From Theionarchaea archaeon (GTDB lineage Archaea > Methanobacteriota_B > Thermococci > Methanofastidiosales > SZ-28-30), in the NCBI GenBank assembly GCA_018992685.1, contig JACVGT010000025.1:1-64000 (forward strand): DNA of 64,000 nucleotides, written 5' to 3'. Both the position numbers and the translations under genes were made by a program. The notes below the pieces were generated by a model that was given only the letters and a program-made list of their open reading frames with translations, did no database searches and was not told the DNA's origin. This document shows, piece by piece, positions 25,126-33,358 of this stretch. Within the stretch, counting starts at the first letter, position 1. Each line of letters begins with the position of its first letter.

Positions 25126-26016
25126 ATGAAAAGGAATTGCTGTTTGATTTTCATCATTGCTATAGTCCTTCTTTCTTCATGTATTGGGCAAGAGAAGGAA
25201 TGGACTGTGGATGATTGGAAAGACCATCTCATGTTTGTCGACTTTAGCTCAGCCCAGGGAAGTGTTCCAGGTTTCGTTTCTACCTCAGGCAACGTGAAAA
25301 ATCTCCCTATCGGAACTCATATGGCGTTCGACATCTCATCCGATGCAACGGGTCTCCCTGATGTTCCCATGAGCATGGTCCTGGGATTGACATATCTAGG
25401 GACAGAACTGGTGAATGGGAAGGAGTGCATTCTATTGGACGTCTCCACGAAAGTGGAAATGGAGATTTCTGGAGAGTCAATGACAGTGACGGGCAGAGGA
25501 AAGGAATGGCTTGGTGTTGACGGTTCGCCGATGAAAGTGGAAGCAGAAGGCAGCGGAAATATGTCAGGGATGGTAATTCCAATGACTCTCACAGGGGGTC
25601 TCACAGAGGAGACCGTATATGAGGGACACGATTGCTGGGTCTTCACTGTGACTGAAGAAGTGGAGATGATGGGCGCTTCTACTGAAATGGAGATGATCAT
25701 ATATATCGACAAGGTTAGTCGAGCTCAAGTACGAATGATAATGAAAGCGGAAGAAATCGAACAGGATTCGGGGTACATTGAACCAGTTTATTCAACTGGA
25801 CCCTCTACGTGGGAGTTGGGACCAAGAGAAACCATAACGACCCCTCTGGGAACCTATGAGTGTCAAGTCATCTATGTTTTGGAAGAAGGGAAAACTGTGG
25901 GCACCATATGGGCTACCAAGGATATGAGAGCTCCTGTCAAGTACGTTTACACGAATGAAACCGAAGAATTCAAGTTCGAAATGATCTTAGTTTTAATCGA
26001 ATACAGCTCTGGATGA
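25126..26016 (+). CDS. lipoprotein, tandem paralogue 3
   Basis: A 296-residue protein with a canonical lipobox (LSSC) followed by IGQEKEWTVDDWKDHLMFV. It is collinear with paralogue 2 over its whole length: GKEWLGVDGSP, DCWVFTVTEEVE, SGYIEPVYSTGPSTWELG, VGTIWATKDMRAPVKY. Several stretches of more than 20 nt are identical to paralogue 2, implying recent duplication or gene conversion. The promoter, SD and leader length are also conserved, so each copy is its own transcription unit. Function unknown. Confidence 0.75.
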   Translation: MKRNCCLIFIIAIVLLSSCIGQEKEWTVDDWKDHLMFVDFSSAQGSVPGFVSTSGNVKNLPIGTHMAFDISSDATGLPDVPMSMVLGLTYLGTELVNGKECILLDVSTKVEMEISGESMTVTGRGKEWLGVDGSPMKVEAEGSGNMSGMVIPMTLTGGLTEETVYEGHDCWVFTVTEEVEMMGASTEMEMIIYIDKVSRAQVRMIMKAEEIEQDSGYIEPVYSTGPSTWELGPRETITTPLGTYECQVIYVLEEGKTVGTIWATKDMRAPVKYVYTNETEEFKFEMILVLIEYSSG

Positions 26017-26060
26017 TTCTTTTTACTCTTTTCTTCCCCCTTTTTGTATTTTTATAAGTT
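26017..26060 (+). terminator. T-rich terminator after lipoprotein 3
   Basis: Repeated runs of four to five T over about 40 nt follow the stop. Confidence 0.45.
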
Positions 26061-26238
26061 CAGGAGGTATGACTGGGAATTACGTTTGATGCAAATAATC
26101 TGATAAGTCCAGCCAGTATGAGATACATTTCGAACCTATATAGAATGCAGTAGATATTCGAGTATGAATCGAAAGCAATTGTACAATCCTTGGGGACCTG
26201 CTGATTGCATCAGGTTGGAGCTAAGAATTCTCTTTTCT

Positions 26239-26418
26239 TTATGAGTATCGGCAGGAGCGGTCCTGACCCAATTGCAGATCCTTCATAATCTCCTCAGTTT
26301 TCCCCTGTTGTGTGAAGCATTTCACAATTTGAGCAAAGGTCGTCAAACTCCTGTGTTCCTCTGCAATAAGCTGGAGCACTGACTTACCGTCTCTAGTCTC
26401 TAAAAGATGCCCATATCG
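26239..26418 (-). pseudogene. start-less fragment, possibly of a small winged-helix-type protein
   Basis: An open frame of 59 codons with no start codon upstream. It reads like a helical protein (GKSVLQLIAEEHRSLTTFAQ, then VKCFTQQGKTEEIMKDL). It overlaps the 3' end of the small membrane gene at 26393-26530. It may be the remaining 3' part of a transcription-factor-like gene or a chance frame. Confidence 0.22.
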
Positions 26419-26530
26419 CTATGAAACCAACGGCTGCTAAACAGAGACCAGCCAAGATATTTGTCCGGGGACCGATCCCCATGGCGAGCAGAAGGAAGAA
26501 TATCCCAAAGAGAAGACCCTTCCAATTCAT
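26393..26530 (-). CDS. 45-residue membrane protein
   Basis: It starts at the ATG at 26530 because a near-perfect SD (AGGAGGTGA) lies just upstream; the frame is open to 26581 but the extension is hydrophilic. The sequence is MNWKGLLFGIFFLLLAMG, a GPRTN turn, then NILAGLCLAAVGFIAIW and a short charged end, that is, a two-helix hairpin. It is probably the last gene of the operon that begins at 28357. No family recognised. Confidence 0.6.
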   Translation of the reverse strand: MNWKGLLFGIFFLLLAMGIGPRTNILAGLCLAAVGFIAIWASFRD

Positions 26531-26549
26531 TTTTTCACCTCCTATTGAA

Positions 26550-26681
26550 TTATTTTCTTTTGAACGAATATCGATCAACAATCTGTTCTATGTTCACAAA
26601 CATGCTCGAAATTGTACTTTCCAACATATTGTCCACGATTCTCGCAATAGACCCGACATCAATTGTAAGAGTGACAGTCAT
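26550..26681 (-). CDS. possible 43-residue protein
   Basis: ATG at 26681 with GGAAGGGA upstream. The sequence is beta/helical (MTVTLTIDVGSIARIVDNML...VDRYSFKRK). It overlaps the tiny zinc-ribbon frame at 26659-26727 by 23 nt. Either one of the two frames is not translated or a frameshift has split a single zinc-ribbon-plus-helix protein. The longer frame from a GTG at 26735 is the alternative start. Confidence 0.35.
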   Translation of the reverse strand: MTVTLTIDVGSIARIVDNMLESTISSMFVNIEQIVDRYSFKRK

Positions 26682-26727
26682 GAGAATATCCCTTCCTGTT
26701 TCCACAATATGGACAATATCGCCCCAT
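26659..26727 (-). CDS. possible 22-residue zinc-binding miniprotein
   Basis: ATG at 26727 with SD AGGTGA 5 nt upstream. The peptide is MGRYCPYCGNRKGYSHDCHS plus two residues, with CxxC and HxCH ligands typical of a zinc ribbon start. It ends at a TGA; the same frame continues for another 27 codons with CRVYCENRG and HVCEHRTDC to a second TGA. It could be a truncated zinc-finger gene. Confidence 0.3.
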   Translation of the reverse strand: MGRYCPYCGNRKGYSHDCHSYN

Positions 26728-26776
26728 TGAATCACCTCATTCTGAATCTATCTCTCCTTATTCCACTTGTGGGCCA

Positions 26777-28357
26777 CTATGATGTGAAATGGTTCTCGAA
26801 GGCAGAGGTAAATTCCTCAAAGTGCTTGTCTTTAATCCATCCCGACCTCTTAAGATCCTGTAAGGACTTTAGGTATTTGTCTTTTGCATCACCTCGGTCA
26901 AGTATGTTGCATAGGGCACATTTGGTGCACATTTGCTCTTTCAGTGCATGATCTTCTTCAATACGGTCTTCGATTCTTTTCTTGAGGATTTTCCCGAACT
27001 GCTTTGTTCTTGGTTCGATTGGCAGCGTTACTCCTCCGAAGACCCCTTTGAGTTTATCGGCTGTCTTTTTCTCTCCACGAATAATCACTGGTGGACACAC
27101 CAAGTACCTGCTTTTGTTGTCAGCCTGATAATTTGCTACGTACATGGGAAGATAAAGAAAAGATCTCTCTTCCAGAAGCTCGTCAATATCGAATACTTCC
27201 ACGCCTACTTCGTCAATTGCACTAATGAAAGTGTTTTTTCTCTGTATTAACTTATTCACCTTTTCTTCAAGGTTTTCTGTCTTTTTTTCAATCTCTTTTT
27301 TCTTTTTCTCAAGCTCTTTAATCTCATCATCCCGTTTCTTTTCCAGAGAGTGTATTCTGTCAAATTCTGACTCAATCAGGTTTAGATAGTGCGTTTTTGT
27401 ATTCCGGATCTCATCATCGTACTCTCTCCTGGTCTTACCGAGCTGATTCTCTGACTCTTTTCGGGCATGACGTATGCTATCTCTTTCCCTTGCATGGGTC
27501 TCACCAAGTCTGTTGTACATGTCCTCTTCTCGTCTCCATCTCGAAACTTCAGCTTGTAAGTTTGAAATGAGCGGGCTGAACCGTAGTTCTAGAGACTGGA
27601 TTTCGGAATTCATTTGAGATCGATGGTTAGAAACTGCTGATTCTACTTCTGGAGTGATTTCTCTGATCTTCTCATTAAAATATCTAAGAATTTCTGATTG
27701 TTTCTCCGTCAAGTTTTCCTTCCACTCAAAGGTCGCAGAAAACGCTGTGTTCTTTATACTCAAAAGAGATTCAACGTCTCTCAGGGACTTTCTCTTTAGA
27801 TCCAGCAGCAGATCTAGGTTTTTCTCAGCTTGCTCCACTGACAGATGAGATGAAATCTTAGAGATCTCTGGAAGCTCAGCTGTTTTGTCCACGAACCGCA
27901 AATAGTCGACAAGGTCTTTTAACAAATCTTCATGTGTCAAACACCCTGTTAGCGTTGTAACCACCGTACCGGCGAAATCTCTTAAGGAATCTTCATGGGA
28001 CTTCAGAAGTGCAATGTATTCCTCACATCGTGCGTGGGACGGTTTGTGCTCTTCAAGACCTCTAATAATACCGGGGATATCTGGCGTTGTCTTATACTCA
28101 AAAGTCTGCTCGAAGATTCCCAACATATCAAGAATCACGTATTTGTTCTCTTCAGGTCTTTTCATGACAAAAAGAGGCCAAAAAACTTTTGATACGAAGG
28201 AAATGCTCTCGGCAGTCTTTTTCTTCAAAAATCCACCGCCTTTTTCTCTCTCTGCTTCAACCAGAGAAAGGACCAAGCATAATTCGAGGTCATCTGCAGC
28301 AACGGTTTCCTGACCATCATTCTCAAGCCTCATGGCAAAAGGCAAAATCAATACCAT
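26777..28357 (-). CDS. large coiled-coil protein of unknown function
   Basis: A 526-residue soluble protein. Residues 1-175 are mixed helical. About 180-385 form a long charged coiled coil (RRYDDEIRN, LEKKRDDEIKELEKKKKEIE, TENLEEKVNKLIQRK). The C-terminal third has a beta-containing domain (FLYLPMYVANYQADNKSRYLVCPPVII) and a CTKCALC cysteine cluster near residue 475. Strong SD GAGGAGGGG precedes the ATG at 28357; a TATA-like TTCTTATAAT lies at about 28414-28424. It is first in an operon with the small zinc-ribbon and membrane frames downstream. Shape suggests a tether or clamp, but no family is recognised. Confidence 0.65.
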   Translation of the reverse strand: MVLILPFAMRLENDGQETVAADDLELCLVLSLVEAEREKGGGFLKKKTAESISFVSKVFWPLFVMKRPEENKYVILDMLGIFEQTFEYKTTPDIPGIIRGLEEHKPSHARCEEYIALLKSHEDSLRDFAGTVVTTLTGCLTHEDLLKDLVDYLRFVDKTAELPEISKISSHLSVEQAEKNLDLLLDLKRKSLRDVESLLSIKNTAFSATFEWKENLTEKQSEILRYFNEKIREITPEVESAVSNHRSQMNSEIQSLELRFSPLISNLQAEVSRWRREEDMYNRLGETHARERDSIRHARKESENQLGKTRREYDDEIRNTKTHYLNLIESEFDRIHSLEKKRDDEIKELEKKKKEIEKKTENLEEKVNKLIQRKNTFISAIDEVGVEVFDIDELLEERSFLYLPMYVANYQADNKSRYLVCPPVIIRGEKKTADKLKGVFGGVTLPIEPRTKQFGKILKKRIEDRIEEDHALKEQMCTKCALCNILDRGDAKDKYLKSLQDLKRSGWIKDKHFEEFTSAFENHFTS

Positions 28358-28628
28358 TTTAGACCCCTCCTCTTACACCACTGGAGTTTATTTCCCTGAG
28401 AATATTTTTCTTTCTGAATTATAAGAATTTTTCCTCTTCAACATGGGCTATGAATGTGATTTTTCCCCGGTTCTGAAATCCGAAAATCATTACTAAAGTC
28501 AGGAAAACACAGGAAACGAAGACGAAAGTTTTGAATTCAATGCATTTGAAGGGTAACGTCATGAATCTTTGCAGGAATAACATTCGTGCTTATAAGAGAT
28601 TATTATTCCGGAGTCACGAGACCAGGAA
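28358..28628. other. intergenic region
   Basis: About 270 bases holding the promoter and SD of the coiled-coil gene at its left side and the 3' end of dtdA at its right. No supported gene. Confidence 0.4.
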
Positions 28629-29423
28629 TTACCTCAAGAGTTTCTTTGCCTTGATGATTGGTTTTCCGAATTCTTCCAGCATGGTGGCTACTGAACTTCT
28701 ATCAGGTGTTCCCTTCCAATCCAGAATGAAAGCATCACACCCTCCATTTTTTTCAAGCGCTTTCCTGACATTTTCTTCAGTCACCTGAACATACTTGGCC
28801 AAAACATGACCAACGGCATACTCTCTGTGTAGGGCAACCAACGTGTGTTTCTGGCAGTAGTGCCCGCCCCCAATGCCCACAGCTTGTGGAAACCTGTAAT
28901 CTGGATAGGCGAGAGCTTTCATCAGAGCGACTGCTACCGCTTCTCCTGCCTTCTTGCTAACCCATTGGTCAGGTCCAGATCCAATCTCGATGAACATGGT
29001 GGGAAGTTCAGTGAGAGGCCCATGATGTGTTGCTTCCATGGACACTTCGAATTCCAGGTTCAAGGTATCTTTCTGATTCTTGAGTTCCTGAAGGCCCAGT
29101 TTCTGGGCTATGGGATTTGAGACACAGATTTCACCCGCAGATCCTCCAAAATCTGCAGCTCCGAAATTTCCAGGAGTGTGTACGGTTAATGAGGGAACTC
29201 CCGCCTCTGAAGAATGTCGGGAAGCGAATACAATAAAATTCACATTTTTGAATTCTTTCTCGGGGAATTCTGCATACACAGAGTCTTTCTCTATGAAGAC
29301 CAAGAGAGAGTCCCGGTAAGCATAGTGTGATTTACCAACCTTTTCAAAGTCGAACAATTCCAGTACATGGTGAGCGATATTCATTCCTGCCAGGTCCTGG
29401 GTGGATGCCAAGATGAGATTCAT
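28629..29423 (-). CDS. dtdA: D-aminoacyl-tRNA deacylase (GEK1/DtdA type)
   Basis: A 264-residue enzyme that hydrolyses D-amino acids from tRNAs, the archaeal/plant proofreading type. Family motifs: LILASTQDLAGMNIA at the N-terminus, FVIFASRHSSEAGVPSLTVH with NFG, the FEVSMEATHHGP segment, FIEIGSGPDQW and GIGGGHYCQKHT. Histidines in these motifs bind zinc. Length is normal. Box A at 29443-29452 lies 24 nt upstream, fitting a leaderless mRNA. Confidence 0.92.
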   Translation of the reverse strand: MNLILASTQDLAGMNIAHHVLELFDFEKVGKSHYAYRDSLLVFIEKDSVYAEFPEKEFKNVNFIVFASRHSSEAGVPSLTVHTPGNFGAADFGGSAGEICVSNPIAQKLGLQELKNQKDTLNLEFEVSMEATHHGPLTELPTMFIEIGSGPDQWVSKKAGEAVAVALMKALAYPDYRFPQAVGIGGGHYCQKHTLVALHREYAVGHVLAKYVQVTEENVRKALEKNGGCDAFILDWKGTPDRSSVATMLEEFGKPIIKAKKLLR

Positions 29424-29442
29424 CGGACAGAGTAGACACCAG

Positions 29443-29452
29443 GATTTAAAGC
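29443..29452 (-). promoter_or_regulatory. box A of dtdA
   Basis: GCTTTAAATC on the minus strand, centred 24 nt before the ATG. The TTTAAA core is palindromic, so it could also support plus-strand transcription. Confidence 0.5.
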
Positions 29453-29476
29453 TTTCACCCTTGACCTCTCGGATTC

Positions 29477-29593
29477 TTGGGTATTGAGCATGGAGTTGAG
29501 GAAGAACAGCTCCTTTTTCGTGGTCTAGAGACTGCCTATCCGAATTCCATCTCTAACGACCATCAGATGCTGAAGGCTTTGGGTGTGAGATAG
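29477..29593 (+). CDS. possible 38-residue ORF between dtdA and mutM
   Basis: A TTG-initiated frame with protein-like composition (GIEHGVEEEQLLFRGLETAY, then helix QMLKALGVR). The TTG lies about 29 nt from the palindromic box A at 29443-29452. There is no family match; it may be a chance frame or the 3' end of an ancient gene. Confidence 0.2.
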   Translation: MGIEHGVEEEQLLFRGLETAYPNSISNDHQMLKALGVR

Positions 29594-29596
29594 CCA

Positions 29597-29606
29597 ACCT
29601 TAAAAA
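29597..29606 (+). promoter_or_regulatory. box A of mutM
   Basis: CCTTAAAAAG, centred 25 nt upstream of the ATG at 29627. Confidence 0.5.
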
Positions 29607-29626
29607 GATTCAGGCAAAACGGGCAC

Positions 29627-30430
29627 ATGCCAGAACTTCCAGACTTGGAGGTACTCAAAGAACGATTGGAACCCTTGATTGGAGACACAATCTCAGACGT
29701 TGAGATATTATTTCCTCTGACCTTTCGTGTTCTGGTAGAAGGTACTCCTCAAAGCCTACTACCGCACCAGACTATTAAGAAAGTCACCCGAAGAGGAAAG
29801 GTTTTGATATTCGAGCTTGATACCCTGTTTCTTGTTCTGAACCTGATGCTCACAGGGAGGTTACAGCTGACGAGAGCTCCAGACAAATCCCGATATCCCG
29901 TGGTCGTTCTTCATTTTGCATCAGGGGCTGCCCTCAAAATCATGGACTACAAGAAGATGGGCAAAATCTACCTAACCGATACTTTAAAGAAGGTGCCTCA
30001 GTACACAAAGCTCGGGGTAGAACCTCTAGAAGGAAAATTCAGTGTGGAAGTTCTCTCGCGAATTCTCAGTGATTCACGGCCTGTTAAAGTAGTCTTAACC
30101 GATCAGAACAAGATTGCAGGAATTGGAAATGCATATGTGGATGAAATACTCTTTCGCGCCAGAATGAACCCTAAGAGAAAGGCAAACTCGGTGAATCCCG
30201 AGGAAATCATATATCTGTATGATTCTATCATAACAGTCTTGAACAATGGAATTGAGAAGGTCAGAGAGGGTCTTGATGACATGTCAGAGGAAGTCCGGGA
30301 TTTCCTCCTCGTCCACGGGAAGAAAGGCCAGAAGTGCCCAGTCTGCGGCGAAGTGATCAGGGAAATCGAAGTCTCCAAGAGAGTCACACATGTCTGTCCT
30401 CGCTGCCAGAAGGCTACTCTTCCCTGGTAG
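29627..30430 (+). CDS. mutM: formamidopyrimidine-DNA glycosylase (Fpg/MutM family)
   Basis: A 267-residue base-excision repair enzyme. MPELPDLE gives the catalytic N-terminal Pro and Glu. The helix-two-turn-helix region contains DQNKIAGIGNAYVDEILFRA, and the C-terminal zinc finger is CPVCGEVI...HVCPRCQ. All essential features of bacterial Fpg/Nei are present. This family is common in bacteria and uncommon in archaea, so horizontal acquisition is likely, although its promoter is a typical local box A. Confidence 0.92.
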   Translation: MPELPDLEVLKERLEPLIGDTISDVEILFPLTFRVLVEGTPQSLLPHQTIKKVTRRGKVLIFELDTLFLVLNLMLTGRLQLTRAPDKSRYPVVVLHFASGAALKIMDYKKMGKIYLTDTLKKVPQYTKLGVEPLEGKFSVEVLSRILSDSRPVKVVLTDQNKIAGIGNAYVDEILFRARMNPKRKANSVNPEEIIYLYDSIITVLNNGIEKVREGLDDMSEEVRDFLLVHGKKGQKCPVCGEVIREIEVSKRVTHVCPRCQKATLPW

Positions 30431-30507
30431 GGGTCTCTGGTTTTTGCCCAGGTACCTGGAGTTGACGTTATTCCAAGGTCAAGAAACAAAGAAAAATGAA
30501 AAGGGTG

Positions 30508-31824
30508 TTATATTTTCTTCAGAGCCTTTTCAAAGATATCCATTGCGAAATCCGCCTGTTCTGCTTCAACTACCAAAGGAGGCACAAATCGAATGGCACT
30601 CTTTCCGCATGGCAGGAGTAGCAATCCATTTCTCCAGGCTTCAAAGATGATTTTTTCCACTTCTTTCTTTGCGTGTTCCTTCGTCTTCCTGTCTTTCACC
30701 AGTTCACATGCGATCATTAACCCTTTGCCCCTTACGTCTCCAATGAGAGAATGGTTTTCGTACATCTCCTTCAGTCGTTTCAGCATGCCAGCTCCCACTT
30801 TGGCCGCATTGTCCACGAGTTTACTGGTCAGCAGATCAATGGTGGCCAAGGATGCAGCACAGGACACAGGATTTCCTCCAAAGGTTGAAGCATGGGCACC
30901 GGGAGGCCAGGACATGATTTCAGAAGAGGCAACACAGGCACCCAGAGGCAACCCACTGGCAATTCCTTTTGCCATGCATATCACATCCGGGACAACGCCC
31001 CAATGTTCAATGGCAAACATTTTTCCTGTCCTGCCAAACCCTGATTGAACTTCGTCATCCACCAGCAGAATATTGTGTTCATCACATATCTTTTTTATTT
31101 TAGGAAGGAACTCCGGAGGGGGAACCACATACCCGCCTTCTCCCTGGATGGGTTCAGCAAAGATCGCTGCAACATCGGTAGGAGGAATGACTTTCTCCAG
31201 GTAGTGCTCAATGTGTGCAACACATTCAAAGGCACAGCTCCCATATTCTTTATTGAAAGCACAACGATAACAGTACGCGTAGGGCACATGAGTCACCTCA
31301 GGTACAAGGGGAGCGAACCGTTCCTTCTGGATAGCTTTTGAAGCTGTCAATGAAAGGGCACCCATGGTTCTCCCGTGGAATGCTCCGAGGAAAGCAATCA
31401 TCTTGACCCGTCGTGTGTACCATCGGGCTACTTTGAGCCCACACTCAACAGCCTCTGCCCCTGAGTTTCCAAAGAATACTCTCTTATCAAAGTCTCCTGG
31501 AGTGATCTGTGCCAGCTTCTGAGCCAGATCTACCTGCTCTGTATAATAGAAATCTGTTCCCGACAAATGGATTAACTTTTCTGCCTGCTTCTTTATAGCT
31601 TCCACAACCTTGGGATGAGAGTGACCGGTTGCACAGACAGCAATGCCTGCTGCAAAATCAAAGAATGTGTTCCCATCCACATCCTCGATAATCATCCCGC
31701 GCCCCTGTTTGGCAACTAGAGGGTAGGATCGAGTGTAGCTCGTGGATATGTACTTTTCATCCTTCTTGAGGATTTCTTCTGCTTTTGGTCCCGGAAGGGT
31801 AGTCCTAATCTGTGGCTTCTCCAT
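30508..31824 (-). CDS. class III PLP aminotransferase (ornithine/GABA aminotransferase or amino acid racemase family)
   Basis: About 438 residues, fold-type I. Motifs: LDFAAGIAV-like FFDFAAGIAVCATGHSHP, FFGNSGAEAVE, GAFHGRTMG, FAEPIQGEGGYVVPP, LVDDEVQSGFGRTGKMFA, the PLP lysine in VICMAKGIASG, and STFGGNPVSCAA. The overall sequence (GPKAEEILKKDEKYISTSY) resembles archaeal ornithine aminotransferases and broad-substrate amino acid racemases of Thermococcales. The start is ATG 31824 (SD GGTGAT); the ATG at 31872 falls upstream of the TATA. It is divergent from an Lrp-type regulator that may control it. Confidence 0.85.
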   Translation of the reverse strand: MEKPQIRTTLPGPKAEEILKKDEKYISTSYTRSYPLVAKQGRGMIIEDVDGNTFFDFAAGIAVCATGHSHPKVVEAIKKQAEKLIHLSGTDFYYTEQVDLAQKLAQITPGDFDKRVFFGNSGAEAVECGLKVARWYTRRVKMIAFLGAFHGRTMGALSLTASKAIQKERFAPLVPEVTHVPYAYCYRCAFNKEYGSCAFECVAHIEHYLEKVIPPTDVAAIFAEPIQGEGGYVVPPPEFLPKIKKICDEHNILLVDDEVQSGFGRTGKMFAIEHWGVVPDVICMAKGIASGLPLGACVASSEIMSWPPGAHASTFGGNPVSCAASLATIDLLTSKLVDNAAKVGAGMLKRLKEMYENHSLIGDVRGKGLMIACELVKDRKTKEHAKKEVEKIIFEAWRNGLLLLPCGKSAIRFVPPLVVEAEQADFAMDIFEKALKKI

Positions 31825-31853
31825 CAATATCACCGTGTGAAATTCAAGCCTCT

Positions 31854-31865
31854 GCCTTATAAATG
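31854..31865 (-). promoter_or_regulatory. TATA box of the class III aminotransferase
   Basis: Minus-strand ACATTTATAAGG, about 35 nt upstream of the ATG at 31824. It faces the Lrp gene promoter at 31873. Confidence 0.5.
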
Positions 31866-31872
31866 TTACCAT

Positions 31873-31882
31873 ACCTTTATTA
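31873..31882 (+). promoter_or_regulatory. TATA-like element of the Lrp gene
   Basis: ACCTTTATTA, about 70 nt before the ATG at 31951. Confidence 0.35.
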
Positions 31883-31950
31883 GGGGAAAAGAATATACTG
31901 AACTACTCAGGCGATTTAGCCACTTCGCTTGAATTTGTCAGGTGGTCATT

Positions 31951-32394
31951 ATGGACGAACTGGATAGAGATATACTGCGGGAACTGAGAGAAGACGGGAG
32001 AATATCCTTTCGAGACGTGGCTCTGAAAACAAACGTGTCATCCCAGACTGTCAGTGACCGCATCCAGAAACTGATGGATAAGGGAGTGATCAAAGGATTC
32101 ACCGTGGTGATAGATCAGGGTGCTGCGGGATATCCCATCACCTTCACCGTTGAACTGGATGTAGATGTTCGTAACATGAAGCAGATTTTGGACAGCCTCT
32201 GTGAATATCCGGAGCTGCATCAGATCAGTGTCATCACAGGGGACCACGACATCCTGGCTCTGGGTGTGGCTCGGGATATTTCACACCTCTATGAGATTAT
32301 TGAGGAAAAGATCAGCAATATTGAAGGGGTCAAGGCAACGAAGACATCCATATCGTTGAAAACGGTAAAAGAAGTTCCGAAATGTTTTGGCTAG
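31951..32394 (+). CDS. Lrp/AsnC-family transcriptional regulator
   Basis: About 147 residues. N-terminal HTH: LDRDILRELREDGRISFRDV, then TNVSSQTVSDRIQKLMDKG. C-terminal RAM effector domain: FTVELDVDVRNMKQILD, ISVITGDHDILALGVARD and a final IKTSISLKTVKEVP-like strand. The ATG at 31951 has AGGTGG upstream; the GTG at 31942 overlaps that SD. It is divergent from the aminotransferase/racemase, the usual layout for a local amino-acid-responsive regulator and its target. Confidence 0.88.
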   Translation: MDELDRDILRELREDGRISFRDVALKTNVSSQTVSDRIQKLMDKGVIKGFTVVIDQGAAGYPITFTVELDVDVRNMKQILDSLCEYPELHQISVITGDHDILALGVARDISHLYEIIEEKISNIEGVKATKTSISLKTVKEVPKCFG

Positions 32395-32570
32395 GATGCA
32401 CAATCGATTCAGTGGGATGAGTTCCAACCACTCGCGCTTTCTGAGCTTCTGCAGCAGTACTTCTTCTTGTTCGCAGACCTTGAATCCTTCTATCGATGTC
32501 GCCTTGCCCACTCATTCTACTCAGGTCAAAAGGATTCAGCGGACGGGAATCCCTCAAGGAGGTTCTGAGG
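32395..32570 (-). pseudogene. possible remnant of a small gene, split across two frames
   Basis: On the minus strand one frame reads RPLNPFDLSRMSGQGDIDRR and, one base over, another reads IEGFKVCEQEEVLLQKLRK then REWLELIPLNRLCILAKTF. Each half looks more like protein than the alternative frames. A single frameshift near 32495 would join them into a charged helical protein, which then runs into the antisense of the Lrp gene without its own stop. This is a weak call. Confidence 0.22.
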
Positions 32571-33311
32571 CTAGGCTGTGGCTGCATACATGACCATGGC
32601 AGAGAGAGTACCTGCAACAGTGGCCCACAAATTGGTCTGGTTGTTTCCCCACCAGCTAATCTTGGTTTCGCAGGTCGCGCCGAGGACAGAATCCACGTTG
32701 GCTCCAATGAACCCTGCTGCACTGATGGCCAGAAACAGTGTCAGTCCAGCAAATCCACCACTGTGCATTCTCAGAATCCAGGCCAGTCCTCCAATGACAG
32801 CAGCAATCCCCAGTTCTGCAGCTTCTCCTAAGGGAGTGATTCCTCCTTCTGCACCTGCAACTACTGTCTCAAAGGTTGTAATAAGAACAGGGGGTCTCTT
32901 GGAGAGTCTTCCGATTTCCCCTCCTGCTGTATCTGCCGTGGCGCTCGCCATAGCGCCAAGAAATCCCGCAAGAAAAAATCCGCCACCATAGATACCTTCG
33001 AGAATTGCGCATATCATGGCAGCCAGCCCGTTTCCAAATACATTTCCATAGCCTCTGGCTCCCTTTTTGGCTTCTGCGACACCTCGTTTCTTCTTTTGCT
33101 CATATTTGTACTGGGTGGCAGCTCCTGCCAGAACGAAAAACGTCAGTGAAATGACAAAGTATTCCCAGCCCGCAAATATCCATACGATGAACCCAATCAG
33201 GAATCCTGACCATAACCCTGAACCACGGACAACTTTCGCTTTGAAGGCCAGAGCTCCTATGGAAATCAAAATGACCACTGGGATTACTATTTCGTTGATT
33301 GACGAGATCAT
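32571..33311 (-). CDS. DUF92 family membrane protein
   Basis: A 246-residue polytopic protein with the DUF92/TIGR00297 pattern: GSGLWSGFLIGFIVW, RGYGNVFGNGLAAMICA, ATADTAGGEIGRLSKRPP, GGITPLGEAAELGIA and a late GFIGANVDSVLGA. The plant member VTE6 is a phytyl-phosphate kinase, so a prenyl-phosphate kinase role is possible. Box A (CCTTAAATAC, 33338-33347) lies about 30 nt upstream. Confidence 0.85.
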   Translation of the reverse strand: MISSINEIVIPVVILISIGALAFKAKVVRGSGLWSGFLIGFIVWIFAGWEYFVISLTFFVLAGAATQYKYEQKKKRGVAEAKKGARGYGNVFGNGLAAMICAILEGIYGGGFFLAGFLGAMASATADTAGGEIGRLSKRPPVLITTFETVVAGAEGGITPLGEAAELGIAAVIGGLAWILRMHSGGFAGLTLFLAISAAGFIGANVDSVLGATCETKISWWGNNQTNLWATVAGTLSAMVMYAATA

Positions 33312-33337
33312 TTTATCACGTTTGATATTTTGAAGGG

Positions 33338-33347
33338 GTATTTAAGG
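33338..33347 (-). promoter_or_regulatory. box A of the DUF92 gene
   Basis: Minus-strand CCTTAAATAC, about 30 nt upstream of the ATG at 33311. Confidence 0.45.
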
Positions 33348-33358
33348 GTTTGTGTAGG

